Shown here one piece after another: positions 8,059-16,803 of a stretch of 58,304 nt of DNA (positions are counted from its first letter, which is position 1; every line of letters starts with the position of its first letter). The position numbers were made by a program, and so were the translations under genes. The stretch covers positions 29,407 to 87,710 of the forward strand of contig CAJTXP010000002.1 in the NCBI GenBank assembly GCA_910583615.1, written 5' to 3'. The notes below the pieces were generated by a model, which had not been told where the DNA came from, did no database searches, and worked only from the letters and a program-made list of their open reading frames with translations. This DNA is from an uncultured Lachnospiraceae bacterium (GTDB lineage Bacteria; Bacillota; Clostridia; Lachnospirales; Lachnospiraceae).

Positions 8059-8087
8059 TTGGAAAATATCTGTAAATATGTTATATT
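8059..8087 (+). promoter_or_regulatory. Candidate promoter of the SrlA-SrlE fusion gene
   Basis: TTGGAA (8059-8064), 17 bases, TATATT (8082-8087). Transcription would start near 8094, about 34 bases before the ATG. Confidence 0.55.
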
Positions 8088-8127
8088 AGGATTGTGAAAA
8101 AGATATCAGATCAGGAGAAATGACGGC

Positions 8128-9675
8128 ATGAAAAATATCATAGACAGAATTCTTACTTTTTTTGCAGACTGGTGTTCTTATGGAGGCGAATTTCTGGTTT
8201 CCTGGTGCATGGATCTCATACCGGTCATTTTCATGGTTCTGATCCTGACCAATGCACTGATCCGCCTCATTCCGGAGAAGTTCATAGAAAAAGCAGCAGT
8301 GCTGGCTTCCCGGCATCTGCTGCTCAAATATATGTTTATTCCTTTTTTCGGCGCCATCCTTCTGGGCAATCCCTCCGCCCTGACCCTGGGGCGTTTTATG
8401 CCTGAAAAGGACAAACCTTCTTATTTTGCCTGTGCTTCCTTTTTCTGTCATACAAGCAGCGGCATTTTTCCTCATATCAACTCATCGGAGCTGTTCATCT
8501 GGCTGGGAATCGCCCGCGGCATCGAAACACTGGGCTATTCGGTCTATCCTCTTGCGGTCCGTTATCTGGCTGCCGGACTCATTGCCAATTTCATCTGCGG
8601 AATCGTCACCGACCATACGACGGCCTGGTACTGCCGGAAAATGCAGCTTACGCTTTCCGAATATCCGGATGTTCATGCGTCCGCCCTCTCCGACGTCGGG
8701 ACGGAACAGGCAGCCCGCTCTGTGTCCGCGTGGCACGGGATCTCCATCCGGGCCGGAAGAAGCGGCTATGGAGGCCCCCTGACTGTAAAACCGGACGCGC
8801 AGCGCAATAAGCTGGTCTATGTGACCGGCGGTGGGATCCGGCCGGACATCGTGGACCGGATCGAGCAGCTGACCGGATGTACTTCCGTAAACGGTTTTAC
8901 TTCCACCGTCCCGGATGAAGAAATCTTTCTGGCTGTCATTGACTGCGGCGGCACGTTGCGCTGTGGCATCTATCCCAAAAAAGGGATCCCCACGGTCAAT
9001 CTCCTGCCCACAGGAAAAAGCGGCCCTCTTGCCCGATATATCACAGAAGACATCTATGTATCCGATGTGTCAGCGGACTGTATCAGTTCCTCCGAAAACC
9101 GTTCAGACGATCAGAAAACGTCCGTCAGAAACCTTTCCAGACGGTTTTGGCATCTGCCTGCAGGCATCCTTTCCTGTTTCGGAAAAGGCTGCTGCCTGTT
9201 CTACAAGGCTTCTCAGGACAGCATACACACAATTTTTCACACACTGCTGCCATTGATGGGCTTTGTCTCTCTCCTGACCGCTTTTGTGGAATGTTCCGGG
9301 CTGAACACATGGATCGCCGGACGGCTCTCCCCCCTGTCTTCGAATATCGTCGGATTCCTCCTGCTTGGCCTGATCATATCTTTCCCGCTTCTCTCTCCCA
9401 TACTGGCGCCGGGAGCCATCATCGCACAGATCACCGGGACACTTATCGGAGCGCAGATCGGAAACGGCATGATCGCCGCCTCTCTTGCACTTCCGGCGCT
9501 GTTTGCGATCAATACACAGGCCGCCTGCGATTTTATCCCGGTGGGACTCGGACTTGCAGATGCCGGAGAGGACACGATCAAAATCGGCATTTCTTCCGTT
9601 CTCACATCCCGCTTTCTGACCAGCGTTCTGCGCATTCTGATCGCATGGCTGTTCAGTCTTCGGCTGTATGTCTGA
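8128..9675 (+). CDS. Fused PTS glucitol/sorbitol EIIC2-EIIB-EIIC1 (SrlA-SrlE fusion)
   Basis: This 515-residue protein joins in one chain what the adjacent operon makes as two. Residues 1-175 are SrlA-like EIIC2 (NPSALTLGRFMPEKDKPSY, CHTSSGIFPHIN). After a short linker, 207-330 is the SrlE EIIB domain with Cys273 and Cys279 in DCGGTLRCG, and about 340-515 is EIIC1 (LPALFAINTQAACDFIP). No frameshift is needed and the frame is continuous. It lacks an EIIA, so it would need SrlB or another IIA. It diverges from gutM. It may be a sorbitol permease with other affinity or specificity, or import a related polyol. AGGAG precedes the ATG by 10 bases. Confidence 0.92.
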   Translation: MKNIIDRILTFFADWCSYGGEFLVSWCMDLIPVIFMVLILTNALIRLIPEKFIEKAAVLASRHLLLKYMFIPFFGAILLGNPSALTLGRFMPEKDKPSYFACASFFCHTSSGIFPHINSSELFIWLGIARGIETLGYSVYPLAVRYLAAGLIANFICGIVTDHTTAWYCRKMQLTLSEYPDVHASALSDVGTEQAARSVSAWHGISIRAGRSGYGGPLTVKPDAQRNKLVYVTGGGIRPDIVDRIEQLTGCTSVNGFTSTVPDEEIFLAVIDCGGTLRCGIYPKKGIPTVNLLPTGKSGPLARYITEDIYVSDVSADCISSSENRSDDQKTSVRNLSRRFWHLPAGILSCFGKGCCLFYKASQDSIHTIFHTLLPLMGFVSLLTAFVECSGLNTWIAGRLSPLSSNIVGFLLLGLIISFPLLSPILAPGAIIAQITGTLIGAQIGNGMIAASLALPALFAINTQAACDFIPVGLGLADAGEDTIKIGISSVLTSRFLTSVLRILIAWLFSLRLYV

Positions 9676-9725
9676 AAAGAAACCGGTATGAAGCAGGAAC
9701 CCTGCCCGGGCACTCTGTATGGCAT

Positions 9726-10406
9726 TTAATTATCTGTCTCAAGCTTGTACCCAAGACCCCAGACCGTCCGGATCTGTTCGCCTCTGCTTCCCAGTTTGCT
9801 CCTCAGCTTTTTCACATGGGTGTCAATCGTCCTGGCGTCTCCAAAATAATCATAGTTCCAAACATTGTTCAGGATCTTTTCCCGCGACAGGGCAATTCCC
9901 TGATTTTCCATAAAATACGCCAGAAGTTCGAATTCCTTATAACTCAGTTCCACATCTTTCCCATCGATCGTCACCTGATGAGCAGCCTTGTTCAGCTCAA
10001 TGCCTCCCGCAGTCAGTATATCTTCACTGGCGATCAGATTCGTGCGCCGAAGTATGGCTTCCACCCTTGCCACAAGGATCCTGGGGCTGAACGGTTTTGT
10101 AATATACTCGTCGACTCCCAGCTCGAATCCCTGAAGTTCATCACGCTCGTCGCTTTTCGCCGTCAGCATGATGATCGGTACTTTCGCATACTTCCGAATC
10201 TCTCTGCAGACCTGCCATCCATCCATCTTCGGCATCATTACATCCAGAATCACCAGCGCGATATCTTTCTGTTCGTAAAACAGGTCCAGCGCTTCCTCCC
10301 CGTCGCCGGCTTCCAGCACTTCGTAATCCTGTTTCACCAGAAAATCTCTGACCAGCTTGCGCATACGACTTTCGTCATCCACGACCAGTATTTTCAGTTT
10401 TTCCAT
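9726..10406 (-). CDS. OmpR-family response regulator
   Basis: The 226-residue protein has a receiver domain (about 4-118; acidic pocket Asp10/Asp11, phospho-acceptor Asp55 in LVILDVMMP, Lys in YITKPF) and a C-terminal winged-helix DNA-binding domain (about 130-223, ending IRTVWGLGYK). It should bind promoter DNA when phosphorylated. It lies 61 bases after a hybrid kinase, so the kinase-HPt pair is its likely partner, though it has no ordinary OmpR-type kinase beside it. The start ATG 10406 follows GGAG at 7 bases. Confidence 0.93.
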   Translation of the reverse strand: MEKLKILVVDDESRMRKLVRDFLVKQDYEVLEAGDGEEALDLFYEQKDIALVILDVMMPKMDGWQVCREIRKYAKVPIIMLTAKSDERDELQGFELGVDEYITKPFSPRILVARVEAILRRTNLIASEDILTAGGIELNKAAHQVTIDGKDVELSYKEFELLAYFMENQGIALSREKILNNVWNYDYFGDARTIDTHVKKLRSKLGSRGEQIRTVWGLGYKLETDN

Positions 10407-10467
10407 CTGCCCACTCCGTTTCCTGCCTGTTTTTATACAACTGTCTGATTATAAGAAAGAAACATAT

Positions 10468-13026
10468 TTACAAACGGCCTGTCTTTCGGTCTGCAATATA
10501 ACGTCCCAGCAGTTTCATGACTTCTGACACATCAATCGGTTTTGACACATGTGCATCCATGCCGCAGTCCAGACACCTCTTCACATCCTCTGAAAATGCG
10601 TCTGCCGTCATGGCAATGATCGGAATATGATCCCCTTCCTGCTCCAGCCCGCGGATCGCCCAGGCGGCCTCATAGCCGGTCATCACGGGCATCCGGATAT
10701 CCATGAGAACTGCATCATAGTATCCTTTTTCTGCCTGCTGGAACATCTCCACACAGATCTGACCATTCTCCGCACGTTCCAGCAGAAGTCCTTCTTCACC
10801 GAGCAGTTCCTCGGCGATCTCCCAGTTCAGATCATTGTCCTCCGCAAGAAGAATCCTTCTGCCTGAAAGCTCTGTTTTTTCTTCTGCGGCTTCCATGATC
10901 TCATCTTCTCCATCGATATACGGCCGAAGCCCGTAAAACAAAGTAGATTTGAACAAAGGTTTACAGATAAAGCCGTTTACGCCAGCCTTTTGTGCTTCTC
11001 CCTCAATCTCGCTCCAGTCATAAGCGGATATTAAAAGAATCGGAACATTTTCCCCCAGATATCTGCGGATCTCCCTGGCAGTCCTGAGACCGTCCATTCC
11101 GGGAAGCTTCCAATCCAGCAGAATTACCTGATAATCATCGTTCTCTTCATGATGCTTTTTCACCATCTGGACAGCGCTCTCTCCATCCAGCGTACTTTCC
11201 GCCCTGACGCCGATGGACCTCAATAAATCTACGGTACTTTGGCAGAGCTGTTCATCATCGTCTACTACCAGCATGTTCCAGTCCGGAAGAAGCATGTCCG
11301 TTTCCGGCGAATCCGCCTGCTCAAAGTCCACGATCACATGAAATTCGCTTCCCTTTCCCTGCTCGCTGGTAACCATAATCGTACCGCCCATGGCATCCAC
11401 AATATACTTGGTAATTGCCATGCCAAGTCCGGTTCCCTGTGTCTTACGCACACGGGTACGGTCCTCTCTGGCAAAAGACTCAAAGATTTTCTCTTTGAAC
11501 TCGGGAGACATCCCGATTCCATTATCTTTCACCTGCAGATGAATACGGACATAGTCACTTCCTTTCAGAGACTGCTCTTCCCACATGGCTATCTGAATTG
11601 TTCCCTCTTCCGGAGTAAACTTGATCGCATTGGACAGAAAGTTCAGAAGCACCTGATTCAGGCGTACACTGTCACAATAGACATTTTCGGCAAAAATATC
11701 GTGAATTGACACTTCAAATTTCTGATTTTTTGCTCTGATCTGAGGCTGCACAATACTCACAATGCTTTCCATGACTTCTCTTAACGATACCTGATCCAGA
11801 TTCAAAGTCATCTTTCCGCTCTCAATCTTGGACATGTCCAGCACATCGTTGATCAACCCCAGCAGATGCCTGCTGGACAGCGTAATCTTCTTCAAACAGT
11901 TCTGGACCTGCTTCTGGTCCTCCAGATTCGCAGTGGCGATCGCCGTCATACCTACGATCGCATTCATCGGAGTCCTGATATCATGGCTCATATTGGAAAG
12001 AAATTCACTCTTCGCCTCATTTGCATAAACCGCCTCCTGACGCGCCTCTTCCAGATCGTTCAGCTGTTTTTTAGTCAGCTTAAAATACCGGAAAAAGATC
12101 AGAAACAGGATCAGCAGAATCACCACGCAGCTTCCGATCGCCATACAGCTCCACTGAGCATTCAGCCTTTTTACAGATTCATCAAGGGAGTTATAAGGCA
12201 TAACCGTCACCAGATACCATTCCGAAAACGGCAGAGACGTGCAGTAAAGATGACGTCTTTCATGCCCCATCAGAAAGATATCCGAATAATCTTCCCCTTT
12301 TTCCATTGCTGTCTTCAAAGCCTTCAGATACATATCTGCATTCTTTCCGTTCAGCTCTTCAAAATCCGCCTCTATGCGTTCGAAATAGTTTTCCCTGTAT
12401 GCGTCACCATTTCGAATCACAAAGCTTCCATCCCGGCGAATGATATGGGAATATACCATCGCCTCATCCTCTTCCAGAAAAAGAACCTTACCGATATAAC
12501 CGATCGGAAGTCCTGCCACCAGTGCAGTGCAGGTTTCTCCATTTTTCATTGTATAATCTGCCGGAACTCCCAGCAAAACGACTTTGTTTCCATCCGCATC
12601 CGTCCCAACTGCAATCTTCTTCTCACCGCGATTCAAAGATTCCAGAAAAGGCTCTGGATCTGTTACTTCCACAGAATCTCCATATATCATCTCAAAACTG
12701 CCGTATCCGGAATAAAAAGCCAGATACTCAAAGTCTCTTGCCTTTGCACTGTAGGTAAGAGAAGTCCTCAGTATCTGTTCATCTGTACTTTCCGGCAGAT
12801 TTGTCTTTATAAGCGCTTCCACCTGCGAAAGCCGAAGCTCCATCGTGGTCTCAAAATGCAGAGAAATCTCCTGGCTCATTCCGGACATATAATTCGTACC
12901 GATCTCACTGATTGTTTCCGAACTTCTCCTGTTCATAAAAATCGCAAGAAAACCAAAAATAAGTACACAAAAAACCGGCACCAGTATTGCACTGAACCGC
13001 AAAAAACGCATGGTATCTTTCTTCAC
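10468..13026 (-). CDS. Hybrid sensor histidine kinase with two receiver domains
   Basis: The 852-residue protein has a membrane helix (about 11-31), an extracellular sensor region of about 260 residues (Cache/PAS-like), a second helix (about 293-312), a coiled linker, HisKA with His348 in SHDIRTPMN, an HATPase domain (DNGIGMS, GTGLGMAI), then two receivers (LLDWKLPGMDG and LMDIRMPVMTG). A small HPt protein is encoded just upstream. This gives a full His-Asp-His-Asp relay. The start is GTG 13026 after GGAGGTGATACAAA. The ligand is unknown. Confidence 0.92.
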   Translation of the reverse strand: MKKDTMRFLRFSAILVPVFCVLIFGFLAIFMNRRSSETISEIGTNYMSGMSQEISLHFETTMELRLSQVEALIKTNLPESTDEQILRTSLTYSAKARDFEYLAFYSGYGSFEMIYGDSVEVTDPEPFLESLNRGEKKIAVGTDADGNKVVLLGVPADYTMKNGETCTALVAGLPIGYIGKVLFLEEDEAMVYSHIIRRDGSFVIRNGDAYRENYFERIEADFEELNGKNADMYLKALKTAMEKGEDYSDIFLMGHERRHLYCTSLPFSEWYLVTVMPYNSLDESVKRLNAQWSCMAIGSCVVILLILFLIFFRYFKLTKKQLNDLEEARQEAVYANEAKSEFLSNMSHDIRTPMNAIVGMTAIATANLEDQKQVQNCLKKITLSSRHLLGLINDVLDMSKIESGKMTLNLDQVSLREVMESIVSIVQPQIRAKNQKFEVSIHDIFAENVYCDSVRLNQVLLNFLSNAIKFTPEEGTIQIAMWEEQSLKGSDYVRIHLQVKDNGIGMSPEFKEKIFESFAREDRTRVRKTQGTGLGMAITKYIVDAMGGTIMVTSEQGKGSEFHVIVDFEQADSPETDMLLPDWNMLVVDDDEQLCQSTVDLLRSIGVRAESTLDGESAVQMVKKHHEENDDYQVILLDWKLPGMDGLRTAREIRRYLGENVPILLISAYDWSEIEGEAQKAGVNGFICKPLFKSTLFYGLRPYIDGEDEIMEAAEEKTELSGRRILLAEDNDLNWEIAEELLGEEGLLLERAENGQICVEMFQQAEKGYYDAVLMDIRMPVMTGYEAAWAIRGLEQEGDHIPIIAMTADAFSEDVKRCLDCGMDAHVSKPIDVSEVMKLLGRYIADRKTGRL

Positions 13027-13080
13027 TTTGTATCACCTCCGGAAGTTTCCGCCCCCTTAAGCAGCAGAATCCCGTCTGTC

Positions 13081-13437
13081 TCAGCCTTCTGCTTCCAGTG
13101 CTCTAACGGCATCTGCAGTCAGACGATAATCTTCCGTCACCCGTTCAACAAGCGCTTCCGCTCCTTCGCTCCAGCCATTACGCAGCGCATCCGTCAGCTG
13201 GCTGCTTGAGTCTCCAAGAACTGTAAAACCAAGATTCTGACAAATGCCTTTAATCGTATGAGCAGCTCTGAAAGCTTCTTCATAGTTCTGCTCTTCCAGG
13301 CTTTTTACGAGATTATCATAGCTGGCATCGTTCAGAAACTTAAGCACAAATTTCCGTACCATCTTCTCACTGCGCAAACGGGAAGTCACTCCCTCATAAT
13401 CACCGTTAATGTCTGCGTAAAATTCTTTTAAATTCAT
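13081..13437 (-). CDS. Histidine phosphotransfer (HPt) protein
   Basis: This 118-residue helical protein has the HPt signature AAHTIKGICQNLGF with the phosphorylatable His. It should shuttle phosphate between the receivers of the neighbouring hybrid kinase and a terminal regulator. The start ATG 13437 has AGGAGAGGA upstream; longer frames run into the ssrA terminator. It is 54 bases before the kinase gene, same strand. Confidence 0.88.
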   Translation of the reverse strand: MNLKEFYADINGDYEGVTSRLRSEKMVRKFVLKFLNDASYDNLVKSLEEQNYEEAFRAAHTIKGICQNLGFTVLGDSSSQLTDALRNGWSEGAEALVERVTEDYRLTADAVRALEAEG

Positions 13438-13459
13438 AGTCTTCCTCTCCTTTTGCAAC

Positions 13460-13510
13460 AAAAATACCGGCAGCAAATCGATCTTTTCTCCAATCGTCTC
13501 CTGCCGGCAT
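13460..13510 (-). terminator. Terminator after ssrA
   Basis: On the minus strand ATGCCGGCAG (13501-13510) pairs with CTGCCGGTAT (13464-13473), with an inner CGAT/ATCG pair, and is followed by five T. It sits about 50 bases after the tmRNA 3' end and just before the HPt ribosome site, so it should end the ssrA transcript. Confidence 0.65.
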
Positions 13511-13558
13511 ATGATAAGAAATTTCCTCACTCTGCAGTGCCATCCTTATCACCAATAC

Positions 13559-13895
13559 TGGACCTGAGGGGAATCGAACCCCTGTCCGAAAGCTCATTCA
13601 TTGCGGTGTCTCCCATCACAGCCGTTTCTTTGTCATTCCCTCCGCTGTACGCCAGACGGCAGGCTTACAGTTTCAGTAGCTTCATCATACGCCCGCATGC
13701 GCAAAGCTTAACATGCGTCGTTTCCCGCATAGTCGATGCCTGGGTCACAAGGTGCGGGTACCCTGTGTCAGACAGCTGCCATCAGGCAGCGATTGCTAAA
13801 TTGTCTTCAGCGTTTATATTTATGGTTGCACCTTGCGCGGTGCCTTCGGATGGCTGCCCCAATTTCAAAACCCCCGTCGAAACCTTTACAAGCCC
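13559..13895 (-). ncRNA. ssrA: tmRNA (transfer-messenger RNA)
   Basis: The tRNA-like ends are clear. The 5' GGGCTTG pairs with 3' CAGGTCC over 7 bp with two G-U pairs, the T-arm contains GGTTCGATTCC, and the 5' domain holds the GGTTTCGACGGGGG signature. CCA is not encoded (AGT follows), so it must be added. The tag frame at 13782-13811 (minus) reads GCT GAA GAC AAT TTA GCA ATC GCT GCC TGA, giving A-EDNLAIAA if GCT is the resume codon. The exact resume codon is inferred. The length is about 337 bases. It lies directly downstream of smpB, its protein partner, and rescues stalled ribosomes. Confidence 0.95.
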
Positions 13896-13939
13896 GAAAA
13901 CATGTAAAGCAAACGCTGGATGAAATTGCCTGTGTCTTT

Positions 13940-13968
13940 ATCTTATACGGAACACTGCCAAATGTCAA
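13940..13968 (-). promoter_or_regulatory. ssrA promoter
   Basis: A perfect TTGACA (13963-13968, minus) is 17 bases from TAAGAT (13940-13945). Transcription would start near 13933, giving a leader of about 40 bases that RNase P would remove to form the tmRNA 5' end at 13895. Confidence 0.65.
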
Positions 13969-13970
13969 GC

Positions 13971-14438
13971 CTAATAAAGATTCCTGACTTTAAAGTCTTT
14001 CTCCGCCTCTCTGCGCATATCCTTTTTTGCAATATCCGCCCGCTTGTCATAGAGTTTCTTGCCCCGTGCAAGACCGACTTCCACTTTGACAAGACTTCCT
14101 TTAAAATATACCTTCAGCGGCACCAGCGTATAACCTTTCTCAGCGATCTTTCCCGTTATCTTATGAATTTCCGCCCGGTGCATCAGAAGTTTTTTCACCC
14201 TCAGAGGATCCCGGTTGAATATATTTCCTTTTTCGTACGGACTGATATGCATTCCATATACAAACACTTCTCCTTTCTCAATACGGACAAACGCTTCTTT
14301 CACGCTGCATTTTCCCATACGCATGGATTTCACCTCCGTCCCGTGGAGAGAGATGCCTGCCTCATAAGTGTCTTCGATAAAATAATCATGATATGCTTTT
14401 TTATTATTTGCAATCAGTTTGATACTTTCCTTTGACAT
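13971..14438 (-). CDS. smpB: SsrA-binding protein SmpB
   Basis: The 155-residue basic protein matches SmpB over its length, from IANNKKAYHDYFIEDTYEAGI to the basic C-terminal tail (KKDMRREAEKDFKVRNLY). It binds tmRNA and places it in the A site of stalled ribosomes. ATG 14438 with GAGGAG just upstream is preferred over a longer frame. It follows rnr by 7 bases and precedes ssrA. Confidence 0.96.
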   Translation of the reverse strand: MSKESIKLIANNKKAYHDYFIEDTYEAGISLHGTEVKSMRMGKCSVKEAFVRIEKGEVFVYGMHISPYEKGNIFNRDPLRVKKLLMHRAEIHKITGKIAEKGYTLVPLKVYFKGSLVKVEVGLARGKKLYDKRADIAKKDMRREAEKDFKVRNLY

Positions 14439-14445
14439 ATACTCC

Positions 14446-16383
14446 TCACTTTTCCTGTGATTCCACGATTTCAAAATCTATGGTACGCGCAACCGTATCC
14501 GCTCCCGTTACACGGATTCTGACAGACTGCCCCAGTTTCCATGTCTTTCCGGTATGTGTACCGACCATCTCATACGTACTTTCATTATATTCAAAATAAT
14601 CGCCCTGTAAAGAGGAAATCCGTACCAGACCCTCCACGGTATTTTGCAGTTCCACATAGATGCCCCACGCCGTCATCCCGGATATGACTCCGTCATATTC
14701 TTCATACAGATGACGGCTCATATACTCAGCCTTTTTCAGGCGGAGCGTCTCCCGTTCCACCTCTGCCGCCTTACGTTCCCGTTCACTGGACTGTTTTGCA
14801 ACCTCATCCAGGATCATCTGATAATGCCGGAGTTTTTCCTCCTTCATCCTGCCCCTGAGCGTATCCTTAATAATCCGGTGAATCTGCAGATCCGGATACC
14901 TGCGGATCGGAGATGTAAAATGACAGTAATACTTCACCGCCAGCCCAAAATGCCCGGTACACTCTGTTGTGTATTTTGCCTGCTTCATGGAGCGCAGGGT
15001 CAGTCGGTCAATCAGCGCTTCCTGCGCAGTGCCCTCCAGCCCCGCCAGCAGTTTCTGAATTTCCTTCGGATGCACTTCATTGTTTTTCAGATGGATCGTA
15101 TATCCAAAATTATGCAGGAATGTGACCAGCTTTCTCATGCGGTCCGGATCCGGTTTTTCATGGGTCCGATATAAAAACGGCAGCTGCTGCCAGAAACAGT
15201 CCTCTGCCACCGTCTCGTTGGCAATCAGCATGAAATCCTCAATGATCTTCGTCGCCGCATTCCTCTCATACGGCATGATCTCCACCGGATGGCCTTCCTC
15301 ATCAAGCTTCACCTTTGTCTCAGGAAAATCAAAATCAATGGAACCTCTTTTTCCTCTTTTTTCCCTGAGAAGCAGCGCCAGCTTTTGCATCTTCCAGAAC
15401 ATGGGAACCAGTTCTCCGTAACGCTCCTTCTCTTCCTCATCTCCATCCAGAATTTTTTTCACGCTGGTGTAAGTCATCCTCGCATTCACGTGAATGACGG
15501 TTTCCGCAATCACATGGTCCACAACATTCCCCTTTTTATCAATGGTCATGATACAGCTCAACGCCAGACGGTCCTCGCCTGCATTCAGGGAACAGATCCC
15601 GTTGGACAGTCTTACCGGCAGCATGGGAATCACCCGGTCCGCCAGATAGACGCTGGTTCCTCTCTTCTGCGCTTCCCGGTCCATGGCGCTTCTCTCCTGC
15701 ACATAATTTGCCACGTCCGCAATGTGCACCCCCAGCACATAATGTTCTCCTTCCATACGCAGGGACACTGCATCGTCCAGATCTTTTGCATCCTCTCCGT
15801 CAATCGTTACCATCTGAACTTTCCGAAGATCCATCCGCCCCTGCATGTCCGCTTCACTGATCTGATCCGGCGCCCGTTTTGCCTGATTCATGACCTTTTC
15901 CGGAAACTCCACCGGCAGATCATATTCCTTCACAATAGACAGGACATCCGTTCCCGGATCATTCACATGACCCAGGATCTCCAGAATCCTGCCTTCCGGA
16001 TTCTTCTCTCCATCTCCGTAATCCGTCAGCGCCACCACCACCTTATGTCCATTCACAGCGCCCTCTGAATGCTCTTTGGGAATAAAAATATCCCTTGTAT
16101 ACCTTCCGTTATCCGGAATCACAAATCCAAAATTCTTACTCTCCTGATAAGTTCCAACCAGCTGCATGGTGCCTCTGGTCAGTACCTTTTTCACAACGCC
16201 TTCTCTTCGCTTTCCCTCCTGTACTGCTTTCAGAAACACCTGCACCTCATCCCGATGCATCGCTCCGTTTACATTCTCCGGACTGATGTAGAGGTCTTCC
16301 TCCATTCCTTCCACAGCCACGAAACCAAATCCCTTTGTATGGCCGGTAAATATACCTGTTAAAAGCTTTTCTTCTTTCCCCAT
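14446..16383 (-). CDS. rnr: Ribonuclease R
   Basis: This 645-residue 3'-5' exoribonuclease has tandem cold-shock domains (about 8-60 and 75-140), the RNB catalytic domain with the acidic motif DGEDAKDLDDAVS (near 195) and a C-terminal S1 domain (about 560-640). It degrades structured RNA and works with tmRNA on non-stop mRNA, matching the neighbours. It begins almost directly at the first cold-shock domain, without the N-terminal helical extension of many RNase R proteins. The start ATG 16383 with GGGAGGGAG supports this short form. Confidence 0.95.
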   Translation of the reverse strand: MGKEEKLLTGIFTGHTKGFGFVAVEGMEEDLYISPENVNGAMHRDEVQVFLKAVQEGKRREGVVKKVLTRGTMQLVGTYQESKNFGFVIPDNGRYTRDIFIPKEHSEGAVNGHKVVVALTDYGDGEKNPEGRILEILGHVNDPGTDVLSIVKEYDLPVEFPEKVMNQAKRAPDQISEADMQGRMDLRKVQMVTIDGEDAKDLDDAVSLRMEGEHYVLGVHIADVANYVQERSAMDREAQKRGTSVYLADRVIPMLPVRLSNGICSLNAGEDRLALSCIMTIDKKGNVVDHVIAETVIHVNARMTYTSVKKILDGDEEEKERYGELVPMFWKMQKLALLLREKRGKRGSIDFDFPETKVKLDEEGHPVEIMPYERNAATKIIEDFMLIANETVAEDCFWQQLPFLYRTHEKPDPDRMRKLVTFLHNFGYTIHLKNNEVHPKEIQKLLAGLEGTAQEALIDRLTLRSMKQAKYTTECTGHFGLAVKYYCHFTSPIRRYPDLQIHRIIKDTLRGRMKEEKLRHYQMILDEVAKQSSERERKAAEVERETLRLKKAEYMSRHLYEEYDGVISGMTAWGIYVELQNTVEGLVRISSLQGDYFEYNESTYEMVGTHTGKTWKLGQSVRIRVTGADTVARTIDFEIVESQEK

Positions 16384-16416
16384 TTTTCTCCCTCCCTGCC
16401 GCCTGTCAGATTTTCG

Positions 16417-16439
16417 GTCATCAGCCTTCGGCTGGTGAC
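16417..16439. repeat. Short hairpin related to the dispersed repeat family
   Basis: GTCATCAGCC and GGCTGGTGAC form a 10-bp stem with one G-U pair and a 3-base loop, in the secG-rnr gap. The stem has the same core as the longer hairpins at 37868-38036 and 55619-55651 (GTCATCA ... TGGTGACAT). It looks like a reduced member of that family. Confidence 0.5.
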
Positions 16440-16449
16440 ATATAGAACA

Positions 16450-16475
16450 AGGGCACCCTTCGGAAAGAGTGCCCT
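16450..16475 (-). terminator. Hairpin/attenuator after secG
   Basis: AGGGCAC/GTGCCCT (7 bp, extended inward by further pairs) forms a strong stem just after secG. On the minus strand only TTGTTCTATAT follows, so termination is probably partial, letting some transcription continue into rnr-smpB. Confidence 0.5.
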
Positions 16476-16488
16476 GAATATCATTCGT

Positions 16489-16725
16489 TTAAAAATTCAG
16501 ATTCAAAATGATCGCAAGTACAAAAAACGCAACAGCAAGAGCAATCGTGCCTTTCACGAGATTCCCTTCCATGGAACGTCCCTTATTCTTGCCCCAATAG
16601 CTCTCTGCCGCTCCTGCGATCGCACCAAGCCCTGCGGACTTGCCTTCCTGAAGTAATACTAATATAACTGATACCACACAAACCAGTACAAAGACTATGG
16701 TAAGAATCGTTCTTAAAATCGCCAT
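16489..16725 (-). CDS. secG: Preprotein translocase subunit SecG
   Basis: The 78-residue protein has two hydrophobic helices (about 3-22 and 55-77) and the SecG-type VLLQEGKSAGLGAI loop. It assists SecYEG-mediated export. ATG 16725, 7 bases after AGGAGG, is chosen over the GTG at 16731, which is too close to the ribosome site. It is first in the secG-rnr-smpB operon. Confidence 0.95.
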   Translation of the reverse strand: MAILRTILTIVFVLVCVVSVILVLLQEGKSAGLGAIAGAAESYWGKNKGRSMEGNLVKGTIALAVAFFVLAIILNLNF

Positions 16726-16755
16726 ACTCACACCTCCTATGCGCTGAACAGCTAT

Positions 16756-16784
16756 ATTTTATCATATCTTATCTCAGGTTTCAA
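16756..16784 (-). promoter_or_regulatory. Promoter of secG-rnr-smpB
   Basis: TTGAAA (16779-16784, minus) is 17 bases from TAAAAT (16756-16761). Start near 16750, about 25 bases before the secG ATG. Confidence 0.65.
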
Positions 16785-16803
16785 CCGGATTTTTAAATTA
16801 ATC

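Larger units (their letters stand above)
7923..8127. other. Divergent control region between gutM and the SrlA-SrlE fusion
   Basis: This 205-base region separates the two divergent sorbitol PTS units and holds a candidate promoter for each (8011-8039 minus, 8059-8087 plus), only about 20 bases apart. A shared regulator bound between them could control both units. No clear catabolite-response element was recognised. Confidence 0.5.

Noticed and set aside
9676..9725. Terminator between the fused PTS gene and the response regulator
   Set aside because: Only a 5-bp GCAGG/CCTGC stem without a T-run is visible, too weak to call.
11866..13209. Long plus-strand frame opposite the hybrid kinase
   Set aside because: It is antisense to a complete kinase with all motifs; composition is typical of a shadow frame.
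13559..13610. Separate tRNA gene suggested by the T-arm sequence
   Set aside because: The T-arm and acceptor end belong to the tmRNA; no anticodon arm is present.
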